Positions 32,886 through 44,449 of a stretch of 49,418 nt of DNA are shown here, piece by piece. The notes beneath the pieces are model-generated. The model was not told the origin of the DNA, ran no database searches, and saw only the letters and a list, made by a program, of their open reading frames with translations. Each line of letters starts with the position of its first letter. Position 1 is the stretch's first letter. The position numbers and the translations under genes are program-made. The DNA comes from Bimuria novae-zelandiae CBS 107.79 (lineage: Eukaryota > Ascomycota > Dothideomycetes > Pleosporales > Didymosphaeriaceae), in assembly GCA_010015655.1 (NCBI GenBank), contig ML976775.1:46905-96322 (forward strand), given 5' to 3'.

Positions 32886-35800
32886 TACCTTCCTTCCCTT
32901 TATTAAGAGTAAAAAATTTTTACGTCTTGTCTTATTTATATAGCTTCGCGATTATTTTATTATCTACTTATAATCCTCTTACTATAATAAACCTTTTACT
33001 AGTTCTATTCTCGCGTGTCTAATTTTATATCCTTACTATAAGTAGTTACTATAGTGGTGTATTCGCGCTAGTGCGTTTACTTATTATTATATATATAAAA
33101 TAGCTTTTCGCTTAGCTTTTAGACCTTACTCTTTTAAGCTCACTTTTTTCTTAGCTTAACTTTATGCGCTATAATATCTTAATTTTAACTTAGTTTTTTC
33201 TAACTTCGCGACCTAATTCTTTTTACTATTTTAATAAGATAGCTAGCCCTTTATATAATAGCTACGTAATAAGAATGCCTAAGCGTTAGAGGCATACTAC
33301 TAATTCTAATAATAAGATAGAAGAAGGCCTATTCTTATTATAGTTACTTAGCTACTAACCTAAGAAAACTAAGCTTTTTTAAAATAAAATTACTATTTTT
33401 AGCGCTAGCATAATCCTTCTTAGCTAGCTTACTAAGAAGTTTAGTCCTTTTAAAGCTTGCAAAGTAAGTTCTAGACCTTTTTTTACGCTTTTTTTACTTT
33501 TTTTTTACCTTTAACTTGCTTTCTTACTCTTCTAACCTCTTTTTTAGTTCTTTATTAGCCTAGGTGTGCGCACTTATTAACTTAATAAGCTTAGCTTTTA
33601 AGGTCTAATCTTGCTACGCGCGATAATTAAGCGCTAGTATATTAATTATATTACTTATAAATATATTTATTAGTAGGTGCTAGTAGGCAAGATGGTGTCC
33701 TATAAGAAGTGCCGTACCTATAAGATTACTAGCTACACTAAATAAGTATGCTTTAGTTTAACTTATTCTAGATAACTTTAGAGTATGCTTTACTAACTTC
33801 TTTCCTTACCTAGATTTAGCCTACCCTCGACGAAGTTAGCCGCGAAGAGTTTACTAATATTATAATTATTAGTATAAGCTATCTTATAAATAAGGTTTTA
33901 AAAAGTAGCTAGAAATAAAAGATCTTTTTTACTAACCTTAACGCGTTCTATTTTACTTATAAGGTTACTATTATTAATTACTATACCTCTTTTAAAAGTA
34001 AGACTACTATTACTTTAGGCCTTATTACTTTTTCTTTTAAGGCTATTTAGCTCTTAGAGCGTATTACTATTATAGTTAAAAAAAACTTTTAACTTTCTTT
34101 AAATTTATGCTACTAACTTTAAAGCATTCTATTAAGAGTATAAAAACTTTTTTATAAGTTTCTTTTAAATAATAAAGCTATTTTTTAAAACTAATATCGT
34201 GTAGCTCTTTAACAAGTTTGTAGTAGTAGACAAGAGTATTATAATAAATAGTTTTTAAATAATAGATAATATCCTTGCGGGAGCTAATATGCCTACTTAA
34301 GCCTACTAGGGCTTACGCTAGCAGCTTTAGGCTATTATAATTAAAGAGCGCCTAAGTAAGAAGAATAATAGCTTTCCTAACCTTAATAGTATATTAGAGG
34401 GCAGAAAAGTAGACCTAAACGTTATTAAAAAGAGTTTTATTATTTTTTTAGTAGTTAAAGATACCTTTTTTACTTAGTTTCTCTCTTCTTCTTGCTTTAG
34501 TTTACTTTTAAAGCTTACCTTTTTATATAAGGGTTATTTCTTATTACTATAAGAATTATTTAGTTCCTTTATTATTCTTAGTAGTTTTAAAAGTTTTTTA
34601 AGTTACTTTTTTAAAATTCTTTCTTAACTATTTTTCTTAATACTTAATTTTATTCTTTAACAATGTTGTTCCTACCTTTATTTTAAATACCTTTATCTAG
34701 CTAGGTTCCTTAACTTAGTAAGGTAGGCATTATAGAGCCTCCTTTAGGCCCTAATAGAAGCTAATTTAGGGGATATTATAATAGAATTCTATTAAGAGTT
34801 TTTTATTATAATTTTAATATAGCTTAGTAAACTTTTCTTAATAGTCTAATATATTAGTTTAGTTAAGGTTCCTATAAGGTTCCTAAGTTCTTTAAAATAG
34901 TTTTCTTATTATACTAGATATTCCACTTTCTTATCTTTACGGGACTAGCGTTCTTTATGTATATTAACTATACTATACTTTTTTTCCCTCTTTTATTATA
35001 ATTGCTTTAGGCTGGGCGTTATTAGTGGTTTGGCTAGGGAGAGGATTTGACGAGGTTAACTTTAGCCTATCTACGTAGAACCTTAGGTGTATATTTGGCG
35101 GGATATTTATTTCTATTACGTAAGAGTTTATTATCTTTTTTATAGTAAACTTTTTTTACTTTTAGTTAAGCTTCTTGCTTAGATATTAGTTTTAAAAGTA
35201 GTTTTTATACTTTAGCTACACCTTATCTCCTTTTTTTAAGATTAGAGCGTCTTTATATTAATAGTTTACTAGGCGCTTTTATTCTTACTAGGCTATTACT
35301 ATTTTTGCCTAAGTAAAGTTAAAAACCTTTTTAAATTTCTTTATTATTGCCTTTATAGCCTTTTTTATATTAGTTTTAAGGTTTAAGGCCAATCTTCGTG
35401 CCTTAAAGTTCTTAACTAGTTTAACGTTCTAGCTATAGGATAAGAAAAATAGGCTAACTTTTATTAATATAGCTTTTCGCCCTTTAATAGCTATCTAGGC
35501 TATAGAGCGCTACTTTATCTAATTATCTTATTACTAGTTATAGTACGCCTAGAGGTAGGCTTTAAAGACAGAGTTTATTTATTCTATCTACCTATCTGTC
35601 TCCGGGTGCTTTATTATAGATAGTCTTTAGTTAATACCTACTTATTTATAGAGTGTAGTCTAAAATTCGCTTACGAATTGTCTCCCGTGGTCTAATGTAA
35701 TAGAGGAGGGAAAGAAGTAGTCTACTATCTAGTATTAAAAAAACGCTATCGTAACTATAGGTATATTAAGATTTAAGAGACTAATAAACTTAGGGTTCTT

Positions 35801-38800
35801 ACTAAGTCTATTTATAATTATTACAATATTTGTGTAGCTATCGCTTTTAGGTAAGGTAATAATAAAGTCTATTATAATATCCTTTTATCCTTATTTAGGT
35901 AGTAGTAAGGGCTTTAGCAGGCCCTATTTTACTTCTCTTTATAGTTTAGTTCTTTTATAAATATTATAGTTCTTAATATACTGCCTTACTTAGTTAGATA
36001 TTCTTAGGAAGAAGTAGTCTTAAGTAAGAATTTTATAAGTATTTTTTTATTTTAAGTATTTTAAAGCTAAGGAACTATGCGCGACTACTATTAGCTTTAT
36101 TTATAAAAATTTTAATTTTAGTATTTATTATTTTAACCTGTAGCGTAGGTACCCTTAGTTATCTATACTATATTCTAAGATACTAATAGATAACTTTTAC
36201 TTAGGTTCGAACTTCCTAAGCCTATTCCTAATACAGGCCTTTATCTTACTATACGCGCTATCTTTATCGCGTTCTACCTCTTACTATATAGTGTTAAAGT
36301 CTAGTTCGCATCGCTCGGCAGGGCTATTACCTCCTTAAAGGGTTAATATAGGTAGTTTAGGGCGTATTAAGTAAGCGAGCACTAAGTCCTTATCTATTTT
36401 AGTATAGTTAGGTTTCTTTATAGTAGTAGGCATTTAGGGGATAAAAGACTTTAAGCTATTTTTTTAGTAGTCTTTTAAAAAAGCGTAAACTACCTTAACT
36501 TTAATTTATTATCTTTACTATTCTATAGTAGGTTTTAGTCCCTCTAGGAGAGGGCGTTCGCCCTAGAGTTTACTAACTCTAGTTTATATATAAATATTAT
36601 ATTAATATAGCTAAGTGTGTTTATCTACTAAACGTATTATTTATTTAACTTTTATTTAGTAGCAAAATACATAAAGTTTTTATAATTAGTATAGACCGTG
36701 AGGAGCTTTACTACTTAATATATATTGTTTTATTTATTTACGTATTTAATAACTATAAGTATCTCTTTATTATAGATAGCGTAGTTATATTCTACTAGAC
36801 TATTTTTTACTAAGACGTAAGCTACTAGGCGTAGAATCCTATTATTATTATTATACTAGAAGAAGCATTCCCTAATTAACTAGCTAAAAGCGTCTACTTC
36901 TAGTACTAATTCTTATTTAAGGTTAAAGTAGGCTAGCGCGGGGTCTATATAGAATACTATTTTTAGAAAATTATATACGTACTATTACTATTATCCCTAA
37001 ATAAATTCTGCTCCTTTACTAATAAGCTTTATAAGGGGGCTTACTATGCTAGAGAAGTTTTATATAAATCTTTAATAAAAGTCCGTAAAGCTTATAAAGC
37101 TCTAAACTTTTTTTACTAAAATTAGTAGCTTTTATTTTTAAATTACTTAGACTTCTTCTAGGTCTATGCTTACGTCCTTATTAATTTTTATAATAAATTT
37201 ACGGTACTTAGTCTTTTTAATATAGAATTTAAATTTTTTAATATCTAAGTATAGTCCTGCGGCCCTTAACTTTTAGATTATAGTATATACTTTCTCTTTA
37301 TAGTCTTTTTAGCTGCTACTAGAGCAGATAAGAACGTTATTTATATATACTAAGTAGTAGTTATTAAGATACTTCTTTAGTACCTAATTAATATACTACT
37401 AGAATATACTTAGTGCGTTAGGTAGGCTAAAAGGAACTACTAGTTACTTATAAAAACTAAATTAGGTTCTAAACGCTATCTTTTATTTCTTATCTTTTAT
37501 TATCTGAAGCTTATAAAGGGCTTAAATTATATTAAGTTTATTTAACTATTTAGCCTTCGCGAGGAGCTAAAGGGTCTTACTAATTAATAGTAAAGGGTAC
37601 TAGTCCTTTTTTAAGATAGCGTTTAGGGCTTAATAATTAATATAAAAGTATAGTCCTTTACTAGGTTTTTTAGTAAATAATACTAAGATAGCAGCGCTAG
37701 ACTTACTTACCTACATAAAGCCTTTATTTAAGTATTTAGTAAGCTCTTTTTAAAGGACGAGTAACTCTTTGCGAGATATATTAAATAGAGGGCTATAGGG
37801 AATCTCTAGGGTCTTGCTATCTTTTTCCACAAGAGGGATAGAAAGATTCACTCTAGATCTACGGTATGGGGGGAGCTTATTAGCTTGTTCCCTATAGAAG
37901 ATACGCCACAAGTCCTTAAAAGCTTTAGGTAGTAACTTTTATAAGTTTACCTTTAGCTTATAGGTTAACGCCTTCTATATATCCTTTATTAATATAGAAA
38001 ATACCTTAGCCCTGTTTCCTAGGCGTTAATTACGCTAATCTAGGGCTATAAAGGCTATAGCTAATACCCCTTAAAGCTTTATTAATAGTTTTTTACTTTC
38101 TTAGTTTCGAATACGAGTGCCTAAACTTTTAATCTAAATTAATTTTTTTACTAAGGCTAGTTTAACTATATTCTTTTTTATTTAGGTTAGGCTAAGGATT
38201 AGATCGTACGACCCGTCGTTAGGTAAAACGTATAGTTATATTAGTTCTTTATAGCTATTAATATTTACTTTTAATTAGACTACTTTACGTACGAAGAGTC
38301 GCATGCCTCTAATACTAATAACCTCCTATAAATAGGGTAGATTTTTACGCTATAGGTAGGCTTTTGTTATAAATTTTTCTAATATAAATTTAAAGGTTAA
38401 ATAACCTAAATTAATTATTATTAATAAAAATATAATATTATTAATAAGCGAGTGTACTATTACTAGTAATAAGTCTAGCTATAGTTTTTAAAAGTTATTA
38501 AAATATATCTTTTACCTTTTTCCTACTTTTATTTTCTAGCGGCAACTATTACTAAAAGGACTTAGTTTTCTAAATTAATAAAGGCTATATTAAACTCTTT
38601 ATTAAAGAATTTTTTAGTAGTAGGTATAGTAGCGCGAACTTATGCTAGCTTTATTATAAGTAAAAATTTATACTACTTTACGCGGTGTCCTATATCTTTA
38701 TAATAAAAATAAGAATTATTCTTCTTACGGGTTTCTATTACCTCGCGCGATACCTACGTGGCTTGTTTCTAGGTATTACTAGATCTATATCCCGTAGTTC

Positions 38801-40057
38801 TATCTATTACTTAGTATCTTTTATCTTAGCTTCGTCGGCTAAACATCCTTCTAAGGTTAGCTTAGGTAGGTTCCTAATCTATCTCGTCTAGCGCCCAGTT
38901 TTTGGCAGAAAACTTTAGTAGCTATAATATATTTTAGAAGAAGTTTTTTTTAACCTTATTAACTTTTTTCTAAACCTTTTATAAGTCTTAATTATTATTT
39001 ATATTTACTATAATTATTTATTCCCGTAAGTCCTCGCGGAGGCTTTAAAAGTATAAGTTTTTAAAAAAAGATTTAATTATACTCCTTAGCTTCTATAGTA
39101 TAGTTATTAAAATTAAGATTAAAGTTATAAAGCTTCTAGTTTCCGTATTATATTATAAGTAAGCGGTTACGCGTAATTTCTTTTACTAGGTAATTATAAA
39201 AGTTATAGTCTAGTAGCTCTTAGAGGTTAGCTTTAGTATATTTTAAATAGTAGTCTAAGTATATAATTCCCACCGTCGCTGCACGTCCTGTTAATTAACT
39301 AATAATATATTTAAGTATATTTCTAAGGCAGTCCCTATCCTCTAGGAGCTTATATTATATTACTATTCTAAAGTAGTAGTAATCCTGTTATTTACTATTA
39401 AAGTAAGCTAAGTTAAGAAATTTAGGACGATAGCTTTTTCCTTAGTTTAAAATAAGCTTTACTATTAATCTCTTTAGTAGCTCTATTTATTAATCTACTT
39501 TTAATAGCTAATTTATACCTTTTGTCTTTTAGGCGTATTATTATATTATTAGGGGTTTTTAGCACTTTTTTACTATTTTTTTTAGTTAGTTCTCTTGCTC
39601 CTTACGATAGAGCTTAAAAAGTATTTTAGAAGTTAATAAGTGCTTTAACTTTACTTAGAAATCACTATATTTTGTTTTTATTAACTCTTAATACCTAAAG
39701 TTTAGTTATAAATAGGGAGGCTATCCTTTTATTTCCTTAGCTATTACTTTTTTATAAGCTAATAGCTTACTGCGTATAATTATTTGCGCTAAGATATAGA
39801 TCTTTAGTAAAAGGTCTTATTCTTATTTTTATAACTTTTTTATTTAGTAAAGATAGTCTTACTAGCGTTAAGTGTCTATTAGGACTTATTTTTAATTACT
39901 TGCTAAAAAGGGTTCTATCTCCTTACAGGTCTAGGCGTTACCTTTATAGTATTTATTTACGTAAGTCCTTTAACTTCGTGTGCTAGTTTATAGCTTTAGT
40001 TTATAATTATTTTTAAAATCTACTTATCCCGCGACGGGTAACAGTAATTAAATTTAA
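32886..40057 (-). pseudogene. Gypsy copy B gag-pol remnant
   Basis: Minus-strand landmarks: YFYYKDIGHRVK near 38710-38675 (CCHC knuckle with Cys changed to Tyr), REQANKLPPYRRSRVNLSIP near 37885-37825 leading into IPYSPLFNISRKELLV (start of RT), and YLVYINNVLI near 37355-37330 (RT box with Asn for Asp). Farther on, the same integrase-region blocks as copy A. The patch 37800-37910 is noticeably less mutated than its surroundings. TAA/TAG stops are dense. The 68-codon plus-strand frame at 38685-38891 is chance. Confidence 0.75.
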
Positions 40058-40218
40058 TATAAGGAGCTAGGTACTTAAAAAGCTAAAGGTGCTAAAAGAA
40101 TATTTATAAATTTAATAAAGCGTCTAAAGTTAAGCTTTAGGCGTCGAACTTATATATCTAGGGTTCGCATAACCAAGGGTCAAGGATCCGAGGCAACAAC
40201 TGGGCGTAGCCCATTACA
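40058..40218 (-). repeat. 5' LTR of Gypsy copy B
   Basis: Plus-strand reading starts tataaggagctaggtactta (inner end, RIP-altered) and ends GGGCGTAGCCCATTACA (outer end, unmutated). 161 bp, aligned without gaps to the other LTR. Confidence 0.88.
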
Positions 40219-40223
40219 TTTAG

Positions 40224-41437
40224 TAGCTAATTAATGTTTCTCTAATCTATTACGCTAAGTACTAAGGTTAAGCACTCTTATAATTATTATTTAAAAGGCT
40301 AAGCCTAATTAAATCTATTAAGAATAGTTATTAGAACTAGGGGGGAAATGCTAGTAGCTTTAAAGGTCTAGAAGATTAATAGCTACCTTATAGTATTAAC
40401 CTAGGCCTTCTAAAATAGGCTAAGTCTCTTTTAGCAATAAAGGCTATCTCTAGGCTATTTTATAAGAAGGCTAATAGCTCGTTTAAATACGCCATTAATA
40501 GAGGCATAAAGACGCAGACATTAAGAGACTATAATATGTAGGTTAAATAAGGTAAATAAATAGTTAATAGGATCTTATTGTAATCGCAATAGTTAATAAA
40601 AGCTATAACTATTAAGGATTAATAGTTAATATAATTATCTAGCTTTAGCCTTTATAAGGCGATTAAATACCTACTATAGCTATATAAGGCCTATTTAATT
40701 ACTTAACTAGCTAGATTCTAATACTATAATAAAAGCCTAATAGTGTTTAGGATTAAGATCCTTGATCTAACTTAATTATATGTTTATAGAGGTGGCCTAA
40801 TAGATGAGAGCTAGGTCTAAGGCAGATCCGTCGGTGCATATACAGGCAATAAGCGATATCCACTCACGGCTACTATCCTGGATAGCTTGCCTTACAGCCT
40901 TGCTCTCATACAGAGGCCTATCAAAGACCCTCTTTAAGCGAGAGGTGATGCCAAGTAGGATGCCTTTTTCGTCCATTTTATACGTATACTAAGGCTTAAT
41001 TTAATACTGCTCTATCTTTTACTATAAAAAAAAAGTTTATACTTAGTTAGGAAATTAGCTTTATAGTAGTTACTATTAATACTAGTTATTTATTAAGATA
41101 TTAAGGATTTAGCGTTACGCCTAATAAAGTAATTAACCTAAAATATGCTAACCTTCTTTTTAGTAATAATAGAGGTAAAGCTTTATATTATCTACTATAT
41201 AGGTAGAAGGCCACGCTTAGTAAGGTGTTTAATATATTATAAAAGCTCTAATTTTTATTCTAGGCTAAGATTTTAATATATAGAGTTAGTAGCTACATGC
41301 GCCTGCGTGACGTGTTAGTGCCTACGTATTAATATAGTATATATAACACTATATTCTTTTGTATCTTGTTTATATAAGAAAAATTCTCTTAGCTCTTGTG
41401 ATTCGATTGCTGTAATCGCAGCTTTAATTGGATCCAT
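40224..41437 (-). pseudogene. Fot1-like transposase, 5' part (3' part lies at 32000-32724)
   Basis: The ATG at 41437-41435 opens MDPIKAAITAIESQELREFF, the typical N-terminus of this group (compare MDPIDAAIAEIESLEPGEHY in the neighbouring element). Most of the gene is RIP-degraded, but 40992-40804 is clean and reads YTYKMDEKGILLGITSR (first catalytic Asp) through SSREWISLIACICTDG. The reading resumes beyond the Gypsy insert near 32724 with INIEGNNKTKKL, the C-terminal part. The gene is dead. Confidence 0.8.
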
Positions 41438-41528
41438 ATTAATGGAGATGCGGCGCGTTGAAGTTGAAGTGTTGCATGGTGGGGCGGTGCACTGACTGAC
41501 GTGGTGCACTGACTGCCAAGGCACGGTA

Positions 41529-41732
41529 CCCCAGCGCTCGCCCGTCTCCGCTGTATACGGAGTACGGCGTGTAACCGGTTAGTAAGATAGCATCGAAAAA
41601 GCGTCTGGCTATCGCAACACAATTATTGCAATGAGCTCGTGAAACAACTGCAGGCATTGTACTGTACCGTGCATAGAAGGAGGTTACATGTTACACAATG
41701 TGTGCTTGAAAGGAGATTGGGTGGAGCGCCGT
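41529..41732. other. Short GC-balanced spacer between two Fot1-like elements
   Basis: About 200 bp of apparently unique sequence. No gene. Confidence 0.5.
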
Positions 41733-41734
41733 TA

Positions 41735-43865
41735 CCGTATCTTGGCAGTCAGTGCACGCCTGCAGTCAGTGCACGCCCGACGGGATCAACACCAAACTTC
41801 GCGACAACATAACTCCACCAATATGGATCCGATTGACGCTGCAATTGCAGAAATCGAATCACTAGAACCAGGAGAACACTATACATATACGAAAATAGCA
41901 GAAAAGTTTGGTGTTGCAAGGTCTACATTATCGCGTAGGTCCTAACGCGTAACGCGTACGCGTAAAGAGGCCGACAAGAATTACAGAAATCTCCACGAAC
42001 ACTAAGAGAGAGAGCTTATATAATATATATTGGGGCTTTATAAGCGTGGCCTACCTCCTACACGCCTAATAGTTAAAAACTTTATATCCTTTATTACGCG
42101 TAAAAAGGTTTTTATAAGCTAAGTTAATTACTTTTTATAGTATAATAAAAGCTCCCTTATAACGCGCTAGTTAATAGACCTTAATAAAAATTACTATAAC
42201 ACTAATTTAGTAAGTAATTATAAGTTCTATTATTAACTCCTTTATAAAAAATATTATAAAGTACGACGTATAACCTAAGTATATATATAATTTAGATAAA
42301 AAAGAGTTCTTACTTAATGTTATTAGACGCTTAAAAAGAATATTTAATAGGCCTTTATATATAACTTATAAAAGCCGCTAGAGTATATAGGATAGCTCGC
42401 ACGAATAGATATTAGTATTAGCGTATATTTACGCCAATAGCTCGTATATTACGCTAGCCCTTATTTACTAGTCTAATAATAAAAGCCTATAATTAAGCTA
42501 AATAAAAGAAATTAATAATAAATATAGCGTATTTATTATATTAATAACTTTTAAATAATTAAATAACTAGGTTAGTATCGCGTGGCTTAAATAGGTATTT
42601 AATTACTATATAAAATAAAAAGCGCGGTAGTAATATTAACTATTAATACTTCATAGTTATAGCTTTCACGTTACTATAAATTTTATTAACTACTATACCT
42701 AATATAAAATTCTTCTAATAATATTTCTTCCTTACGCTACTTATACGTTATAGTCTTTTAATATTTATATTTTTAAGTCTCTTTTAATAGCTTATTTAAA
42801 CAAGTTAACGGCATATATATAGAGGTCTTAAGGACTATTACTAGTAGTAAAAAGAAACTTTTTAGGCTCTTTTAGAATGCTTAGCCTTATTATATATCGC
42901 CGCAATTAATTATAAAGGCTTTTAAGTGTACAGGTATATGGCCACAAGACTCGACTTATATACTCGAAAGGCTCCGTAATAAGCCTCCACCAGAGCGCTC
43001 GTCGCGAGAGAGCTCTAACTCAGTACTCAGCGCGTCAGATTGGCGCAAAATTGAGAGACTACTACGCTCTACCGTCAACGATATCGCCGATAAGGCGTCG
43101 CGCACGCTCCGCTCTACTATACACACGATTTCTGTACAAAATACACTACTAAGGGAGGAGAACCAAGGCCTACAAGAGGCTCTCGTTAATCACAAACGTC
43201 GCAAAACCAAGGGCAAAACGCTGCCCTTACAACAACCTAAGGGTTGGCAGTGAGGAGCTGTTTTCTTCTCGCCCAGCTCTGTACAGAGAGCTCGCGACGC
43301 TCTCGCAGAGAGAGAAGCCAACAAACAAGAGGAAAGACGCTAAAAATAATAAAATAAGGAAATATAAAAGGTAAATAAGCTCCTTAAATAGCGTTTATAA
43401 GAACAGAAGCGTATTATACGCGTGTAAGCTTAAGAGGCGCGCGTAAGGATAAGAGCTAAAGAGGCTTCTTAAAAACGCCTATAATAATAAGCTTATATAG
43501 CTAAAAAGCACCTTAAAAATTATATTAAATTATTTAAAAAAAGTAATTAATAAGCTTTTCTCTTTACTTTATATAAAAAATAAAGAAATATTACTACGCG
43601 CACACCTAAAAGAGTTAATTAAGTTAATAAGGTAATACTAGCGCTATTAATACGCTTTTTACGTAATAGGTGAATAATTAAAACACTAACGTAATATTTA
43701 TAAATATAATAAACTAATAATATTTAATATACCTAGTCGCACTTAATACTAAAAATAATTATAATAAAAACTATTATAGAGAGCTCTACACTATATTTTG
43801 TTAGTGGCGCGGAGATGTCGCGGGCGTGCACTGACTGCAGGCGTGCACTGACTGCCAAGATACGG
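41735..43865 (+). mobile_element. Fot1-like DNA transposon (2131 bp)
   Basis: Ends read inward CCGTATCTTGGCAGTCAGTG, then GCAGTCAGTGCACGCC a second time; TA at 41733-41734 and 43866-43867. The TIRs resemble those of the element at 31932-41526 (same GGCAGTCAGTGCAC core), and the transposases begin alike, so they are sister families. Both ends and a patch at about 42890-43345 are unmutated, the rest is RIP-degraded. Confidence 0.92.
41823..43640 (+). pseudogene. Fot1/pogo-like transposase, mosaic of intact and RIP-degraded segments
   Basis: The ATG at 41823 opens MDPIDAAIAEIESLEPGEHY with a helix-turn-helix (KIAEKFGVARSTLSRRS) before the first stop at 41943-41945. The middle is AT-rich, with only fragments traceable: an altered 'SREWI..A..YANS' region near 42370-42440, and SHVT-like and 'lqplDvglF'-like regions near 42660-42780. 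From about 42890 the C-terminal part is clean (GIWPQDSTYILERLRNKPPP, KIERLLRSTVNDIADKASRT) to TGA 43251-43253. The frame carries on afterwards (GAVFFSPSSVQRARDALAER), so that TGA is probably a CGA-to-TGA change. The end point is approximate. Confidence 0.82.
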
Positions 43866-43867
43866 TA

Positions 43868-44449
43868 CATCTGCGGAGGGGCTGAACCTTGACTTGCTAC
43901 ATTGACTAATCACGACAGCGCCTTAACATTTGAAAAAACATTCATTTTCCGTATTTAAGCTAGCTCGCTTCTAACTCTACCGTCGCTTGCAGCGCCTGAA
44001 GCGCTAGTTGATGCATATTTAGCTCTCATGACTCTCGTCCTAGGTAAGCTGACATGGTGCGTTCCTTTACCGCTTGTCTCGTACCATGCACCCGAGTTCG
44101 CGCCTACCGATAATCGTTAGATCCCATTGGAAAGTAACCATCATAGGCAGGAGGGTCTGCATCCGTGCAAGTAACTATCTTGCTTTGCTCGCGGCCATGC
44201 CAAATTCGCATCACACCTAGCTCCGCAGCTATTCACCGAGTCGGAAAGATTGCGTATTTTGTCAGGTATAGCTGTGCTTCCGCCTTTCAGCTAGAATTCG
44301 ACGAAGGGTGTGCGCAGTCGTGGCCCGATGACTGGATTTTCTATCTGCGAGATCATAAAACAATCATTCGAGCGAAGAAAGGCTGCACGTCTATCTCCGC
44401 TGACTTACAGCACCTGGTTCTGAATGGAACCCAAGAGAAAAGAATAAGC
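43868..44449 (+). other. Upstream region of the Zn2Cys6 regulator
   Basis: Non-repetitive, GC-balanced. The frame of the first exon stays open upstream to 44165 without a convincing start, so this stretch is taken as promoter and 5' leader. No other gene seen. Confidence 0.45.

Larger units (their letters stand above)
32725..40218 (-). mobile_element. Gypsy-type LTR retrotransposon, complete but RIP-degraded (copy B, 7494 bp)
   Basis: Perfect target duplication TTTAG (32720-32724 and 40219-40223) and two 161-bp LTRs at the ends, element on the minus strand. Order from the right: 5' LTR, gag with zinc-knuckle remnant (near 38715-38670), RT (near 37910-37330), integrase region (to about 35000), a further 2 kb before the 3' LTR. 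It is homologous to copy A. AT-rich with stops everywhere, so immobile. Confidence 0.92.
31932..41526 (-). mobile_element. Fot1-like DNA transposon split by a Gypsy element
   Basis: Both ends read inward CCGTGCCTTGGCAGTCAGTG with a second CAGTCAGTGCACC motif and CCC(C/T)ACCA; TA lies at 31930-31931 and 41527-41528. The Gypsy element 32725-40218 interrupts it with a 5-bp duplication. Without that insert the element would be 2096 bp, close to the 2131 bp of its relative at 41735-43865. The transposase is on the minus strand. TIRs are unmutated while most of the interior is RIP-degraded. Confidence 0.9.
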
